Shown here in pieces: positions 1 through 5,961 of a stretch of 20,390 nucleotides of DNA. The notes beneath the pieces were generated by a model. It saw only the letters and a program-made list of their open reading frames with translations, searched no databases and was not told the origin of the DNA. The translations under genes were made by a program, and so were the position numbers. Numbering within the stretch: the stretch's first letter is position 1; every line of letters starts with the position of its first letter. This DNA comes from a virus. The stretch spans positions 1 to 20,390 of the IMG/VR virus record IMGVR_UViG_3300027971_001851; one strand, given 5' to 3'.

Positions 1-510
1 AAGGGCGATGTGATAGACCTTGAGATTTGGCCTAACAAATACCAAGAATATCGTTTCTCAAATAAGACTTGGACAGAGTTTGTCTACTCACACCCAGCCA
101 TTAACAAGGCCGACCCGACCAACATCCTTTTTGATAAGCTAGACGATAAACCCGCCAAGGGATTACCCGCAGAATACAATATGGTTGCCCCCTTTGGGAT
201 AAGCCAAGGCCATAAGCGTGACCCTCTCCAAATCGTCGTTGAGGCAAGAAAGAAGTGCGGGGAAAACAATTTCTTTGTGCTTTGTCCTCCGGGTATGGAG
301 ATTAATGGACTGCAGACCTACACAGCTCCCAATATACCAGATATGGCTAGGGCGATAAGAGGGGCTGGTGAGTTTTGGTCAATAGATAGTGGGCAAATGG
401 CAATCGCCGCTGGGGTAAGAAAAGAAAGTAAAGTTGTCTATTTTCCCCAAACAAATGCACCATTCGACAAGGACAATATCTTCATCTGGGACAGCGTAGA
501 GTTAAATTGA
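1..510 (+). CDS. GT9-like glycosyltransferase, C-terminal part (5' end outside window)
   Basis: The reading frame is already open at base 1 and has no convincing start, so this is probably the 3' part of a longer gene. A GTG at 10 is in frame but has no ribosome site. The visible part resembles the C-terminal nucleotide-sugar domain of GT-B fold enzymes such as ADP-heptose:LPS heptosyltransferases (GT9). A strand 'NMVAPFGIS' is followed by a basic stretch (GHKRDP), a strand 'FFVLCPPG', and then 'FWSIDSGQMAIAAGV' leading to 'VVYFP'. That last block matches the family's donor-binding signature (DSG..H/AAA.G.P.V.LFG). Members transfer activated sugars to lipopolysaccharide or other acceptors. 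In a phage such an enzyme could modify host surface glycans or a virion component, but the substrate cannot be read here. It lies just upstream of connector-like genes. The fold assignment is moderately firm and the function is inferred. Confidence 0.55.
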   Translation, partial: KGDVIDLEIWPNKYQEYRFSNKTWTEFVYSHPAINKADPTNILFDKLDDKPAKGLPAEYNMVAPFGISQGHKRDPLQIVVEARKKCGENNFFVLCPPGMEINGLQTYTAPNIPDMARAIRGAGEFWSIDSGQMAIAAGVRKESKVVYFPQTNAPFDKDNIFIWDSVELN

Positions 511-526
511 CATAAGGGGTGGGTTT

Positions 527-847
527 ATGGCGGGGACTATCGACACCACTTATTTCTCCAATGATCTAACCTATATGATTGGAGATATGTTCACGGTTGT
601 TACAGGGCTAGGCTCATCAGCCGTCTCGGCATCAGTAACAGATTTAACCGTTGCTTCAGAGTTAGATATTGGGGGCGAGGTAATTAAAGTGACGCAAAGC
701 CTAACTGTCCCTGCCTCGGCCATCTCCTCACCTGTAACCATCGGGGCGTTAATTACAGTTGGGACTGCCGAAAGAATGATTGCTGGCTATCAACAGAGCG
801 TGGACGGCGTTAGCTTTACTATCGAAGTGGCTGACCCGACAACCTAA
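527..847 (+). CDS. Small virion protein, possible head-tail connector
   Basis: A 106-residue protein starting at an ATG preceded by AAGGGGTG. It is rich in Ser, Thr, Val and Ala, with alternating hydrophobic residues that predict an all-beta protein, and it has no signal peptide or membrane segment. Its stop overlaps the next start by one base (TAATG), so the two genes are translationally coupled. No family is recognised with certainty. Its place directly before two terminator-like proteins suggests a head-completion, head-tail joining or decoration role. That role rests on gene order alone. Confidence 0.6.
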   Translation: MAGTIDTTYFSNDLTYMIGDMFTVVTGLGSSAVSASVTDLTVASELDIGGEVIKVTQSLTVPASAISSPVTIGALITVGTAERMIAGYQQSVDGVSFTIEVADPTT

Positions 848-1257
848 TGACCTCGATTGAGAGGCAGTTAGAAGAAAGCCTAGCGACTGCCTTGGCGGGG
901 GTTAGTGGGGTTAATATATACAAAAGCGATACCGAGGGAGCAAGATTACTGCCTAGCCTTGTCATCCAAGCCTCAATCGGCTCGGAGGAGATCATACCTT
1001 ATTCTGGCGTGTTTCGTTGCCCTGCAACCATCATCTATGCAACAAGAGCAGACACAACAACCCGGACAACCTTTGATTCTAAGTTTCAAGACATTTTGCA
1101 AGTGATGTATCAAAGCCCAAGTCTAGCAAGCGTTTTAACCACAGCCACCCTCAAGGTCTTTCTTGCCAATGTAACCTCGGAAAGCCCAGAGATTAAATCA
1201 GAAAATAGGACTTGGTCAAAAAGCCTCTCCCTAGACATTTCCTGCACCAGCATATGA
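847..1257 (+). CDS. Putative tail terminator/tail-completion protein, copy 1
   Basis: A 136-residue protein. It begins with a helix (IERQLEESLATALAG), continues with beta strands, and carries the block 'LLPSLVIQASIGSEEIIPYS'. The size, the N-terminal helix and the mixed alpha/beta pattern fit the gpU/tail-terminator type of small proteins that cap the tail tube and join it to the head. The next gene encodes a clear paralogue: SGV.I, the R.LP..I.AS.G...I.PYSGVF block, an FD....D....Y block and a C-terminal S.SP.I....R.W...L.L motif recur in order. The stop overlaps the next start (ATGA). The terminator role is inferred from position and size. Confidence 0.6.
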   Translation: MTSIERQLEESLATALAGVSGVNIYKSDTEGARLLPSLVIQASIGSEEIIPYSGVFRCPATIIYATRADTTTRTTFDSKFQDILQVMYQSPSLASVLTTATLKVFLANVTSESPEIKSENRTWSKSLSLDISCTSI

Positions 1258-1742
1258 TTACACCCCAATTTAAGGTTGAGGACGCTCTGGCAAGGCTTTT
1301 AACGCCAATTTCAGGGCTTAATGTGCTTGTTTCAAATAGGACTGGGTCGAGATTGTTTCCATTTGTTACAATTAAGGCTTCCTTGGGCAAGCAATATATT
1401 GTCCCTTATTCTGGGGTATTTGAGGTATCCGTTGAAATCAACTATTCAGACTCGGCGGCCAAGACAACTCAAGCCGACTTTGATGCGACCTATTACGATG
1501 TTTTCTCAAGCCTATATTCCCCGACCTTTACCCTAGCCGAAAAGGTGCAAGATAGGGTAACTGATTTGAAGATATTTATGGGTAGAATCACAAGCCAAAG
1601 TCCTACAATTCGAGCCGACAAAAGAGCTTGGCAAAGGGGTCTAACTCTTTCATTTGTAGTAACACCAGACACAACTGCTGACGGAACAAGAAATTATGAC
1701 TTCTCTGACTTCTTAAACAGCTTCTACCTCGGCACGATTTAA
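1254..1742 (+). CDS. Putative tail terminator/tail-completion protein, copy 2 (paralogue of the upstream gene)
   Basis: A 162-residue protein. The ATG at 1254 is chosen because it forms a 4-nt ATGA overlap with the preceding stop; an upstream GTG in frame at 1212 would add 14 residues inside the previous gene. It aligns throughout with the upstream protein, sharing SGLNV, SRLFPFVTIKASLG, YIVPYSGVF, the FDATYYDVFSSLY region and SQSPTIRADKRAWQRGLTLS. It has an extra C-terminal tail of about 20 residues (TTADGTRNYDFSDF and on) that the first copy lacks. Tandem copies of a completion protein suggest two related ring proteins, or one terminator and one neck protein. Virion role inferred from context. 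Confidence 0.62.
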   Translation: MITPQFKVEDALARLLTPISGLNVLVSNRTGSRLFPFVTIKASLGKQYIVPYSGVFEVSVEINYSDSAAKTTQADFDATYYDVFSSLYSPTFTLAEKVQDRVTDLKIFMGRITSQSPTIRADKRAWQRGLTLSFVVTPDTTADGTRNYDFSDFLNSFYLGTI

Positions 1743-1758
1743 CAAGGAGTAAGGCTAT

Positions 1759-2922
1759 ATGGCACTTTCTATTTTAGACGGAAACCAGTCAGCAACCACG
1801 CTCTCGACCATAGTTTCAAGTGGGCAACACATACCCTCACACACGGTTGTCTCTTTGGGCAGTCAAGCGATCTCTAATATCACAAGTGCAATCAGCGGGA
1901 CAAGCGTATGCGTTGGCAATCTGGGATTATTGCAATCTACTGTTGGAACAGAGGGAATTACAGCTAATACAAATTTCATTAAAATTGGTGGACATACCGG
2001 AACATCTACCACAGGCAATATAGCTCACGTTTCTGCGGTTGGTGCAATTCGTGTCGATGGCTCTAACTATACCCAACCAGTCTCCCTCGCCTCCGTCCCC
2101 ACCCACGGCGTTACGCTTGCGAGCACTACAGTCACCATCTCCTCCCTCCCCGCCATCTCTGGGACGGTGACGGCGAATGTAGCTAACAATATTAATGTTG
2201 AAAATATATTTAGCTCATTAGAATATTATGCAAGTAATTATAATGAAAACTGGCCTGTTGTAATAAATAATGCCCTACCTACTGGAGACAATAACATTGG
2301 CTATGTTGGGATTATTACAGCCATCCCTACAGGCAACAACCGTATTGGCTTTGTAACGGTTGCTACTGGCACTTCACAAATCGGAAGCGTCACAGCGAGC
2401 ATATCTAACTTTCCAGCCACGCAGGCTGTTTCACTAACTACGCTACCAGCGTTAGTCGCAGGCACGGCACAGATTGGGTCTGTCACCGCATCAATTTCCA
2501 ACACGGTCACCGCATCCATCAGCGGGACGGTTCCGGTCAGCATCTCTTCTGTTACGGTAGGTAACAGCGTCACCATCGCTTCGCTTCCCGCTTTGGCGGC
2601 TGGCACAGCCCAGATTGGTTCTGTTACGGCATCAATTTCAGCAAATCCATCGGGAGCATTAACAACACGATTTGGTTCTGTAACAACTGCAAACACGGCA
2701 CAGATTACCACCGCAGTCACCAACACCTCCCGCAAATATCTTTTTGCTCAAAATATTTCAATCGGAGGCGTGACGATGGGCATCGGTTTTTCTCCAACAA
2801 CCACGCAAGGAATACAACTATCCGCTGGGTCTGGCATTGTATTTGATTCGTTCTGCCCGACAGGTGCAGTTTATTGGCTAGGGGCAACAACTGGGGCGGC
2901 TTGGTCAATCCTTGAGGGATAA
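1759..2922 (+). CDS. Repeat-containing virion protein, fibre or decoration-like
   Basis: A 387-residue protein preceded by a good ribosome site (AAGGAG). Composition is dominated by Ser, Thr, Ala, Val, Ile and Gly with almost no charged residues. The core holds degenerate repeats of the type L-PAL-x-AGTAQIGSVTASIS, seen around residues 204-215, 235-246 and 282-294, with looser versions such as GNNRIGFVTVATG and GDNNIGYVGIIT before them. Such 'AGT..IG.V..S' repeats are common in tail-fibre-like and appendage proteins of environmental phages and suggest an extended beta structure. The C-terminal 90 residues (from about residue 300) look globular and end in a G/W-containing region (YWLGATTGAAWSILEG). 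It is followed two bases later by another structural protein. The precise position in the virion is unknown. Confidence 0.6.
   Translation: MALSILDGNQSATTLSTIVSSGQHIPSHTVVSLGSQAISNITSAISGTSVCVGNLGLLQSTVGTEGITANTNFIKIGGHTGTSTTGNIAHVSAVGAIRVDGSNYTQPVSLASVPTHGVTLASTTVTISSLPAISGTVTANVANNINVENIFSSLEYYASNYNENWPVVINNALPTGDNNIGYVGIITAIPTGNNRIGFVTVATGTSQIGSVTASISNFPATQAVSLTTLPALVAGTAQIGSVTASISNTVTASISGTVPVSISSVTVGNSVTIASLPALAAGTAQIGSVTASISANPSGALTTRFGSVTTANTAQITTAVTNTSRKYLFAQNISIGGVTMGIGFSPTTTQGIQLSAGSGIVFDSFCPTGAVYWLGATTGAAWSILEG
2368..2640 (+). repeat. Degenerate in-frame repeats coding for AGTAQIGSVTASIS units
   Basis: Three clear copies of a roughly 39-nt unit begin at about 2368, 2461 and 2602, and all encode G-T-(S/A)-QIGSVTASIS. 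The copies differ mainly at third codon positions (for example tcggaagcgtc, ttgggtctgtc and ttggttctgtt). They therefore look like old duplications held by protein-level selection rather than recent DNA slippage. Confidence 0.6.
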
Positions 2923-2924
2923 CA

Positions 2925-3710
2925 ATGGGCAACCTTTTTACAGGACCGATTAGCACGGCAGATCAAAAACTATTTAACATAGGTAGGAGTATTGCGGGAA
3001 GATTAGGTTTTGGTGGAATGTATGCACTTGCGTCTGGAACTGGAACAACTAACGATGCTTCACAGGCTCAAGGCTCGTTTAACTTAAATATGAGAAGCGG
3101 AACATCTGCCGCTGGATATGTAAAACAAGGATATTACGACCCGCTAGAAACAGATTTTCAATATGGTGCTTCTACCATAGATTATTCAAAAAGGATACGG
3201 TTTGCTGTTCAAGGAATGATGTATCTTGCATCAACAAATTGTCGCATTCGTTTTGTATTTGGAGGGACTGGCAATAGCGTAGCTCCTCCCGCCGCTGATT
3301 CAAATGGACTCACAGTAAAAGGGTTTGGGGTTGAGTTTTTTGTGGTTAGTGGAGTTGTTCAAGCACGACTCATTGGGTTTAACTCGGCTTATCTTACCCC
3401 ATCATCATACACCACGCTCACAAATGGTTTTGCTATTGTGGCAAATTCAAATCGATATTTTGCGTGTATGATCGAAAGCGATGGCACTGGCAACATTAAT
3501 TTATACGGAGCAGAATCATCAACAGTAAGAAACATTGTAATAAGCCCAACTCCCTTGCTTACTCTGACTGGAGGACCGACTAACTCCACAAGCTCCAATC
3601 GTTTCGGACCAGAAATTCAAGTCGTTAATCATTCAACCATAGTTCCTACGGCATCTCCGAATGGTTTGTTGTTTTCTACTAATGACAACTGGATTATGGA
3701 CATCCAGTAA
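2925..3710 (+). CDS. Virion structural protein, possibly lectin-like
   Basis: A 261-residue protein starting two bases after the previous stop. It opens with a short linker (GPISTADQKLFNIGRSIAG) and continues as a beta-rich, Gly/Ser/Asn/Tyr-rich domain with blocks such as 'RIRFAVQGMMYL', 'CRIRFVFGGTG', 'GFGVEFFVVSGVVQARLIG' and 'RYFACMIESDGTGNINLYG'. Alternating strands with G and N turns resemble concanavalin-like or carbohydrate-binding jelly-roll domains, but no signature settles it. There is no membrane segment. Neighbouring a repeat-rich fibre-like protein, it may be a receptor-binding or decoration protein. The function is a guess. Confidence 0.55.
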   Translation: MGNLFTGPISTADQKLFNIGRSIAGRLGFGGMYALASGTGTTNDASQAQGSFNLNMRSGTSAAGYVKQGYYDPLETDFQYGASTIDYSKRIRFAVQGMMYLASTNCRIRFVFGGTGNSVAPPAADSNGLTVKGFGVEFFVVSGVVQARLIGFNSAYLTPSSYTTLTNGFAIVANSNRYFACMIESDGTGNINLYGAESSTVRNIVISPTPLLTLTGGPTNSTSSNRFGPEIQVVNHSTIVPTASPNGLLFSTNDNWIMDIQ

Positions 3711-3835
3711 TGCCCCTCCTGCTCCTCACCCTCTTGCTCTGCTCCTGCTCGCCACGGCCAGCCGAGAACACCGGCCTGCCGAACTATGATATGATGCAAG
3801 CCGCCGAGGACGCAGGCCAAACGCCTAGCAAATAG
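3710..3835 (+). CDS. Tiny lipoprotein candidate, 41 aa
   Basis: The ATG overlaps the previous stop by one base (TAATG) and the frame runs 41 codons. The N-terminus is MPLLLLTLLLCSCS, a very hydrophobic run ending in a lipobox-like L-C-S-C. A short polar tail follows (PRPAENTGLPNYDMMQAAED). This is what a phage outer-membrane lipoprotein looks like, although the n-region lacks a positive charge. The segment is more G+C-rich than its surroundings. Possible roles include an Rz1-like o-spanin or a superinfection-exclusion lipoprotein. It sits two genes before a coiled-coil membrane-anchored protein. Function unknown. Confidence 0.5.
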   Translation: MPLLLLTLLLCSCSPRPAENTGLPNYDMMQAAEDAGQTPSK

Positions 3836-3842
3836 AGCCGGT

Positions 3843-3983
3843 ATGACGCACCAATATACTTATGAGGATTTTATGTCCTCGCTCAAATGGCTTGAGGCCG
3901 AGGGCTACATAGAGAAGTTCTACGATACTAACGGCGATCTATGCGTTCGTGTGTGTGAGGGGGCAGAGGATTGTGAAGTATGA
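3843..3983 (+). CDS. Small acidic hypothetical protein, 46 aa
   Basis: The ATG lies seven bases after the preceding stop, and the stop overlaps the next start in ATGA, which supports real translation. The product reads MTHQYTYEDFMSSLKWLEAE and then GYIEKFYDTNGDLCVRVCEG. A helix followed by a strand pair resembles small winged-helix or phage accessory proteins with the pattern 'L..L...G.I......G....'. It has three cysteines, all in the C-terminal third. No family is recognised. Confidence 0.5.
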   Translation: MTHQYTYEDFMSSLKWLEAEGYIEKFYDTNGDLCVRVCEGAEDCEV

Positions 3984-4234
3984 GTGCAGACCAAGTAGCG
4001 GATTTGAGGGAGAGACTTGCCCGGATTGAAGAAAGGCAGACAAGTATAATTCAGATTTTAGAGAGGCACACTAGCGAGTTGGCTCAATGGACAAGCAAGA
4101 TTAACAGCAAGGTGGACACCCTAGAGAGGGAGTCGCACACCATCAAAACAAAGCTCTGGTTGGTTGCGCTAGTGTCGGGGGCGGTGTTCAGCACGATCTG
4201 GGAACTGATTAAAGTGCGGGTGTTCCCACGATAA
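3980..4234 (+). CDS. Coiled-coil protein with C-terminal membrane anchor (XhlA-like)
   Basis: An 84-residue protein. Residues 5-57 form a charged amphipathic helix or coiled coil (LRERLARIEERQTSIIQILERH, TSELAQWTSKINSKVDTLERE). Residues 60-77 form one membrane segment (LWLVALVSGAVFSTIWEL) with a basic end (KVRVFPR). This layout is that of XhlA/holin-accessory or haemolysin-XhlA-type phage proteins. It starts by ATGA overlap with the 46-aa gene. With the lipoprotein candidate upstream it could form a membrane pair, but the lysis cassette proper lies about 9 kb downstream, so a structural or exclusion role is also possible. Confidence 0.65.
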   Translation: MSADQVADLRERLARIEERQTSIIQILERHTSELAQWTSKINSKVDTLERESHTIKTKLWLVALVSGAVFSTIWELIKVRVFPR

Positions 4235-4255
4235 TTTGACACAAAGGAATATCAA

Positions 4256-4612
4256 ATGGCCGCTACAAGTATAGGACTTTCTACCGTTGCCTTTGGATTA
4301 ACCGCTGAAACTGGCGTTGTTATTCAGAGCTTTTCACTCACTCAAACCGCCGAGACAACAGAAGTCTCAAAGCACGATGGCACACATTCAGCGGTTGCGT
4401 TCTCTGGCTTCAAACGGAATGTCAGCCTTTCTGGTAATTGTAGCGGTGCTGTTGCCTCCTCTGGAATTGGTCAGACCCTCGTTCTAACTGGAAATACAGC
4501 CGCAGTATCAAGCGGGACTTACTATGTCACCGACACCTCATTCACGGAAGCCTCTGATGGATTTAAGAGTTTTGACCTTTCCGCAACATCCTACACGGGG
4601 TTAAGCACCTAA
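4256..4612 (+). CDS. Tail-tube-like protein, copy 1
   Basis: A 118-residue all-beta protein with a ribosome site (AAAGGA) before the ATG. It is rich in Ser, Thr, Val, Ala and Gly and low in charge, as in small major tail proteins. It shares with the next gene the N-terminal MAAT.IG.ST..AFG, then TG.VIQS.S, a block around E.....G...AV.F...K...S..G, and a C-terminal DGF..F..SAT.Y.G. Directly followed by its paralogue and then by tail-chaperone-position genes, it sits where siphoviruses encode the major tail (tube) protein. The role is inferred from this order. Confidence 0.6.
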   Translation: MAATSIGLSTVAFGLTAETGVVIQSFSLTQTAETTEVSKHDGTHSAVAFSGFKRNVSLSGNCSGAVASSGIGQTLVLTGNTAAVSSGTYYVTDTSFTEASDGFKSFDLSATSYTGLST

Positions 4613-4617
4613 ACTTT

Positions 4618-4971
4618 ATGGCCGCAACAATCATCGGAAATAGCACAGATTTAGCCTTTGGCATTGCCTCTGCACAGACTGGAATGGTGATTCAATCCAT
4701 TTCATCTTCGGCCTCGGCTGATGCGGTTGAATTAAAGAACAAGGGCGGGGATGTGACTGCGGTTGTATTCCGCAACAAGAAAGTTACTTATTCGGTTGAG
4801 GGTGCATACACGACTTTTAGCGGAAGCGTTGGGGCGACAATCACAGTATCTAACGGAAGCAACTATGATCTTTCTGGTGCGGCTTATGTTACAGAAATCT
4901 CAAGGAATCGTAGCGCAGACAACTTTGAGACGGTATCTTTCACGGCAGTTCGATACGATGGCATAAGTTAG
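4618..4971 (+). CDS. Tail-tube-like protein, copy 2 (paralogue of the upstream gene)
   Basis: A 117-residue all-beta protein starting five bases after the previous stop. Its similarity to copy 1 is visible by eye: MAATIIGNSTDLAFG at the start, TGMVIQSISSSASADAVELK, the TAVVFRNKKVTYSVEG block and the FTAVRYDGIS ending. The 'VVF..KKVTYSVEG' element resembles the strand-loop-strand seen in small tail-tube or tube-like phage proteins. Two related tube proteins may build a heteromeric tube, or one may be a distal or neck variant. It immediately precedes the chaperone-position genes. Confidence 0.62.
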   Translation: MAATIIGNSTDLAFGIASAQTGMVIQSISSSASADAVELKNKGGDVTAVVFRNKKVTYSVEGAYTTFSGSVGATITVSNGSNYDLSGAAYVTEISRNRSADNFETVSFTAVRYDGIS

Positions 4972-4990
4972 TTTTTACCTAGAAATCCTT

Positions 4991-5377
4991 ATGCAAGAAA
5001 AAATCCTTTATACTCGCAACATTAAACTAGCCTCGGTTCTTGCCACATTTGGCATACCCTTTAGAGACAAAGAGCCGATGGCGGTAGTTGAGGATGCTGA
5101 TGATGGTAATAAGAGAAGCGTCACCTTTTTCTTTACCGATCTTCCCAATGGCCTCGGAGGGCGGTTGGTTGAGTTATGGGAGAAGGGCTGGTCAGCAATC
5201 ACAAACTATGATGACCCCCTAGCCTACTGCCGAGCCGTGCTAGAGAATCGTGAGCGTCTCCTAGACGCAATCAACAACGCCACCCCGCTAGTAAAAAAGC
5301 AGTTTGGGAAAGCTACTTTGCTTGTTAGCAAGAACGCATCCCCAGAACTACGAAAGAAACTGAGCAAATACCTATGA
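4991..5377 (+). CDS. Small protein in the tail-assembly chaperone position (possibly DUF5659-like)
   Basis: A 128-residue alpha/beta protein. Its N-terminal half (YTRNIKLASVLATFGIPF, then VTFFFTD, then LWEKGW and CRAVLENRERLLDAI) resembles the DUF5659 pattern, in which a strand 'T.dl.lAs.L...G' is followed by 'v.F.F.d' and a helical C-terminus. This is recognition by pattern and only moderately secure. The C-terminus is basic (KKQFGKATLLVSKN, RKKLSKYL). It is joined by an ATGA overlap to the next gene, which carries the frameshift signal. Its place between the tube proteins and the tape measure suggests a part in tail assembly. Confidence 0.55.
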   Translation: MQEKILYTRNIKLASVLATFGIPFRDKEPMAVVEDADDGNKRSVTFFFTDLPNGLGGRLVELWEKGWSAITNYDDPLAYCRAVLENRERLLDAINNATPLVKKQFGKATLLVSKNASPELRKKLSKYL

Positions 5378-5754
5378 ACCTCGACCTCCAAAAAGACGAA
5401 GAAATCCTGAACAAATCCCTCGACAAATCCTTTGTGATTACCGAGAGGGCTTTCAAGGGGAGCAAGCTGAATAAGTTTAGCTTGGGGACAAGAATCATCA
5501 TCAACCAGATTCGGGAGGATAGCGACACAACGGAGTTCTTCATTTGGTCTACCCTTTACTGCCTAACCCGCCAACGAGCCGACCTTGTAAAATTAGCGTG
5601 GGACAAGGCCAAGTTCCGAGAGGCGGTCTTGGATTGGTCTGATGAGTTTGTAGAAGCAGACTTTATGGAGGGCGTTAAGATTGTAGATGAGATTTTCAAT
5701 GAGCTTGCCGATGCGAGGGTGCAAACTAGCGGAGGAAACGAACCCCCAAAATAG
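5374..5754 (+). CDS. Tail assembly chaperone, short (G-type) product
   Basis: A 126-residue, mostly helical, charged protein (FKGSKLNKFSLGTR, TTEFFIWSTLYCLTRQRADL, FREAVLDWSDEFVEADFMEG, IVDEIFNELADARV). Size, helical content and location between tail-tube-like genes and the tape-measure gene match the gpG-type tail assembly chaperones of siphoviruses. These bind the tape measure protein and are made in a short and a frameshift-extended form. Its last codons are GAA CCC CCA AAA TAG, which place a slippery heptamer directly at the stop codon. Sequence similarity to a named family is not claimed. The assignment rests on context and on the recoding signal. Confidence 0.7.
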   Translation: MNLDLQKDEEILNKSLDKSFVITERAFKGSKLNKFSLGTRIIINQIREDSDTTEFFIWSTLYCLTRQRADLVKLAWDKAKFREAVLDWSDEFVEADFMEGVKIVDEIFNELADARVQTSGGNEPPK

Positions 5755-5788
5755 TTCAGCCAGCCGGGATTGCTTCGCTCGTCTGGCT
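5745..5788 (+). promoter_or_regulatory. Programmed -1 ribosomal frameshift signal (slippery heptamer plus stem-loop)
   Basis: The slippery heptamer C CCA AAA (5745-5751) has the canonical X XXY YYZ form in the zero frame and abuts the TAG stop. After a 6-nt spacer (5752-5757) comes a stem: AGCCAG (5758-5763) pairs with CTGGCT (5783-5788). After one C-T mismatch, C5765-G5768 pair with C5778-G5781 (one G-U). The loop is about 9 nt. Spacer length and stem placement are those expected for -1 frameshifting. Confidence 0.72.
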
Positions 5789-5957
5789 ATTCGCAAAGGA
5801 GTTTGGTTGGACGACAGATCAAATAGTTTGGGAGATGGCAGAGGTGCAACTCGTTCAGCTTGAACACGCTATAATGATAAACAGGGGAATCAGCGTGCGT
5901 AGGCACAACAAGAACGCCACAAACATTATCGACAGCCTCCTTGACGAAGGACAATAG
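5751..5957 (+). CDS. Tail assembly chaperone, -1 frame extension (T-type domain)
   Basis: Reading from A5751 in the -1 frame gives 68 codons (IVQPAGIASLVWLFAKEFGW and onward, ending in DSLLDEGQ) before TAG. There is no ATG or GTG near the frame's beginning; the first ATG lies about 28 codons in. A separate gene is therefore unlikely and fusion to the 126-residue upstream protein (194 residues in all) is the better reading. The pattern 'A..FGWT.DQI..M...QL..L' resembles the T-type extensions and the small downstream reading frames of many siphovirus chaperones, which form a helical tape-measure-binding domain. The extension ends five bases before the next gene. Confidence 0.68.
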   Translation: MVQPAGIASLVWLFAKEFGWTTDQIVWEMAEVQLVQLEHAIMINRGISVRRHNKNATNIIDSLLDEGQ

Positions 5958-5961
5958 ATTT

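Noticed and set aside
2301-2735. A 144-codon - strand frame with repeated VPA.A/TVTEP units
   Set aside because: It mirrors the + strand IGSVTASIS repeats; the repeat pattern is explained fully by the + strand gene with a good ribosome site.
5835-5957. A separate small gene starting at an internal ATG in the -1 frame
   Set aside because: There is no ribosome site, and the open frame extends all the way back to the slippery heptamer, so extension by frameshift is the simpler reading.
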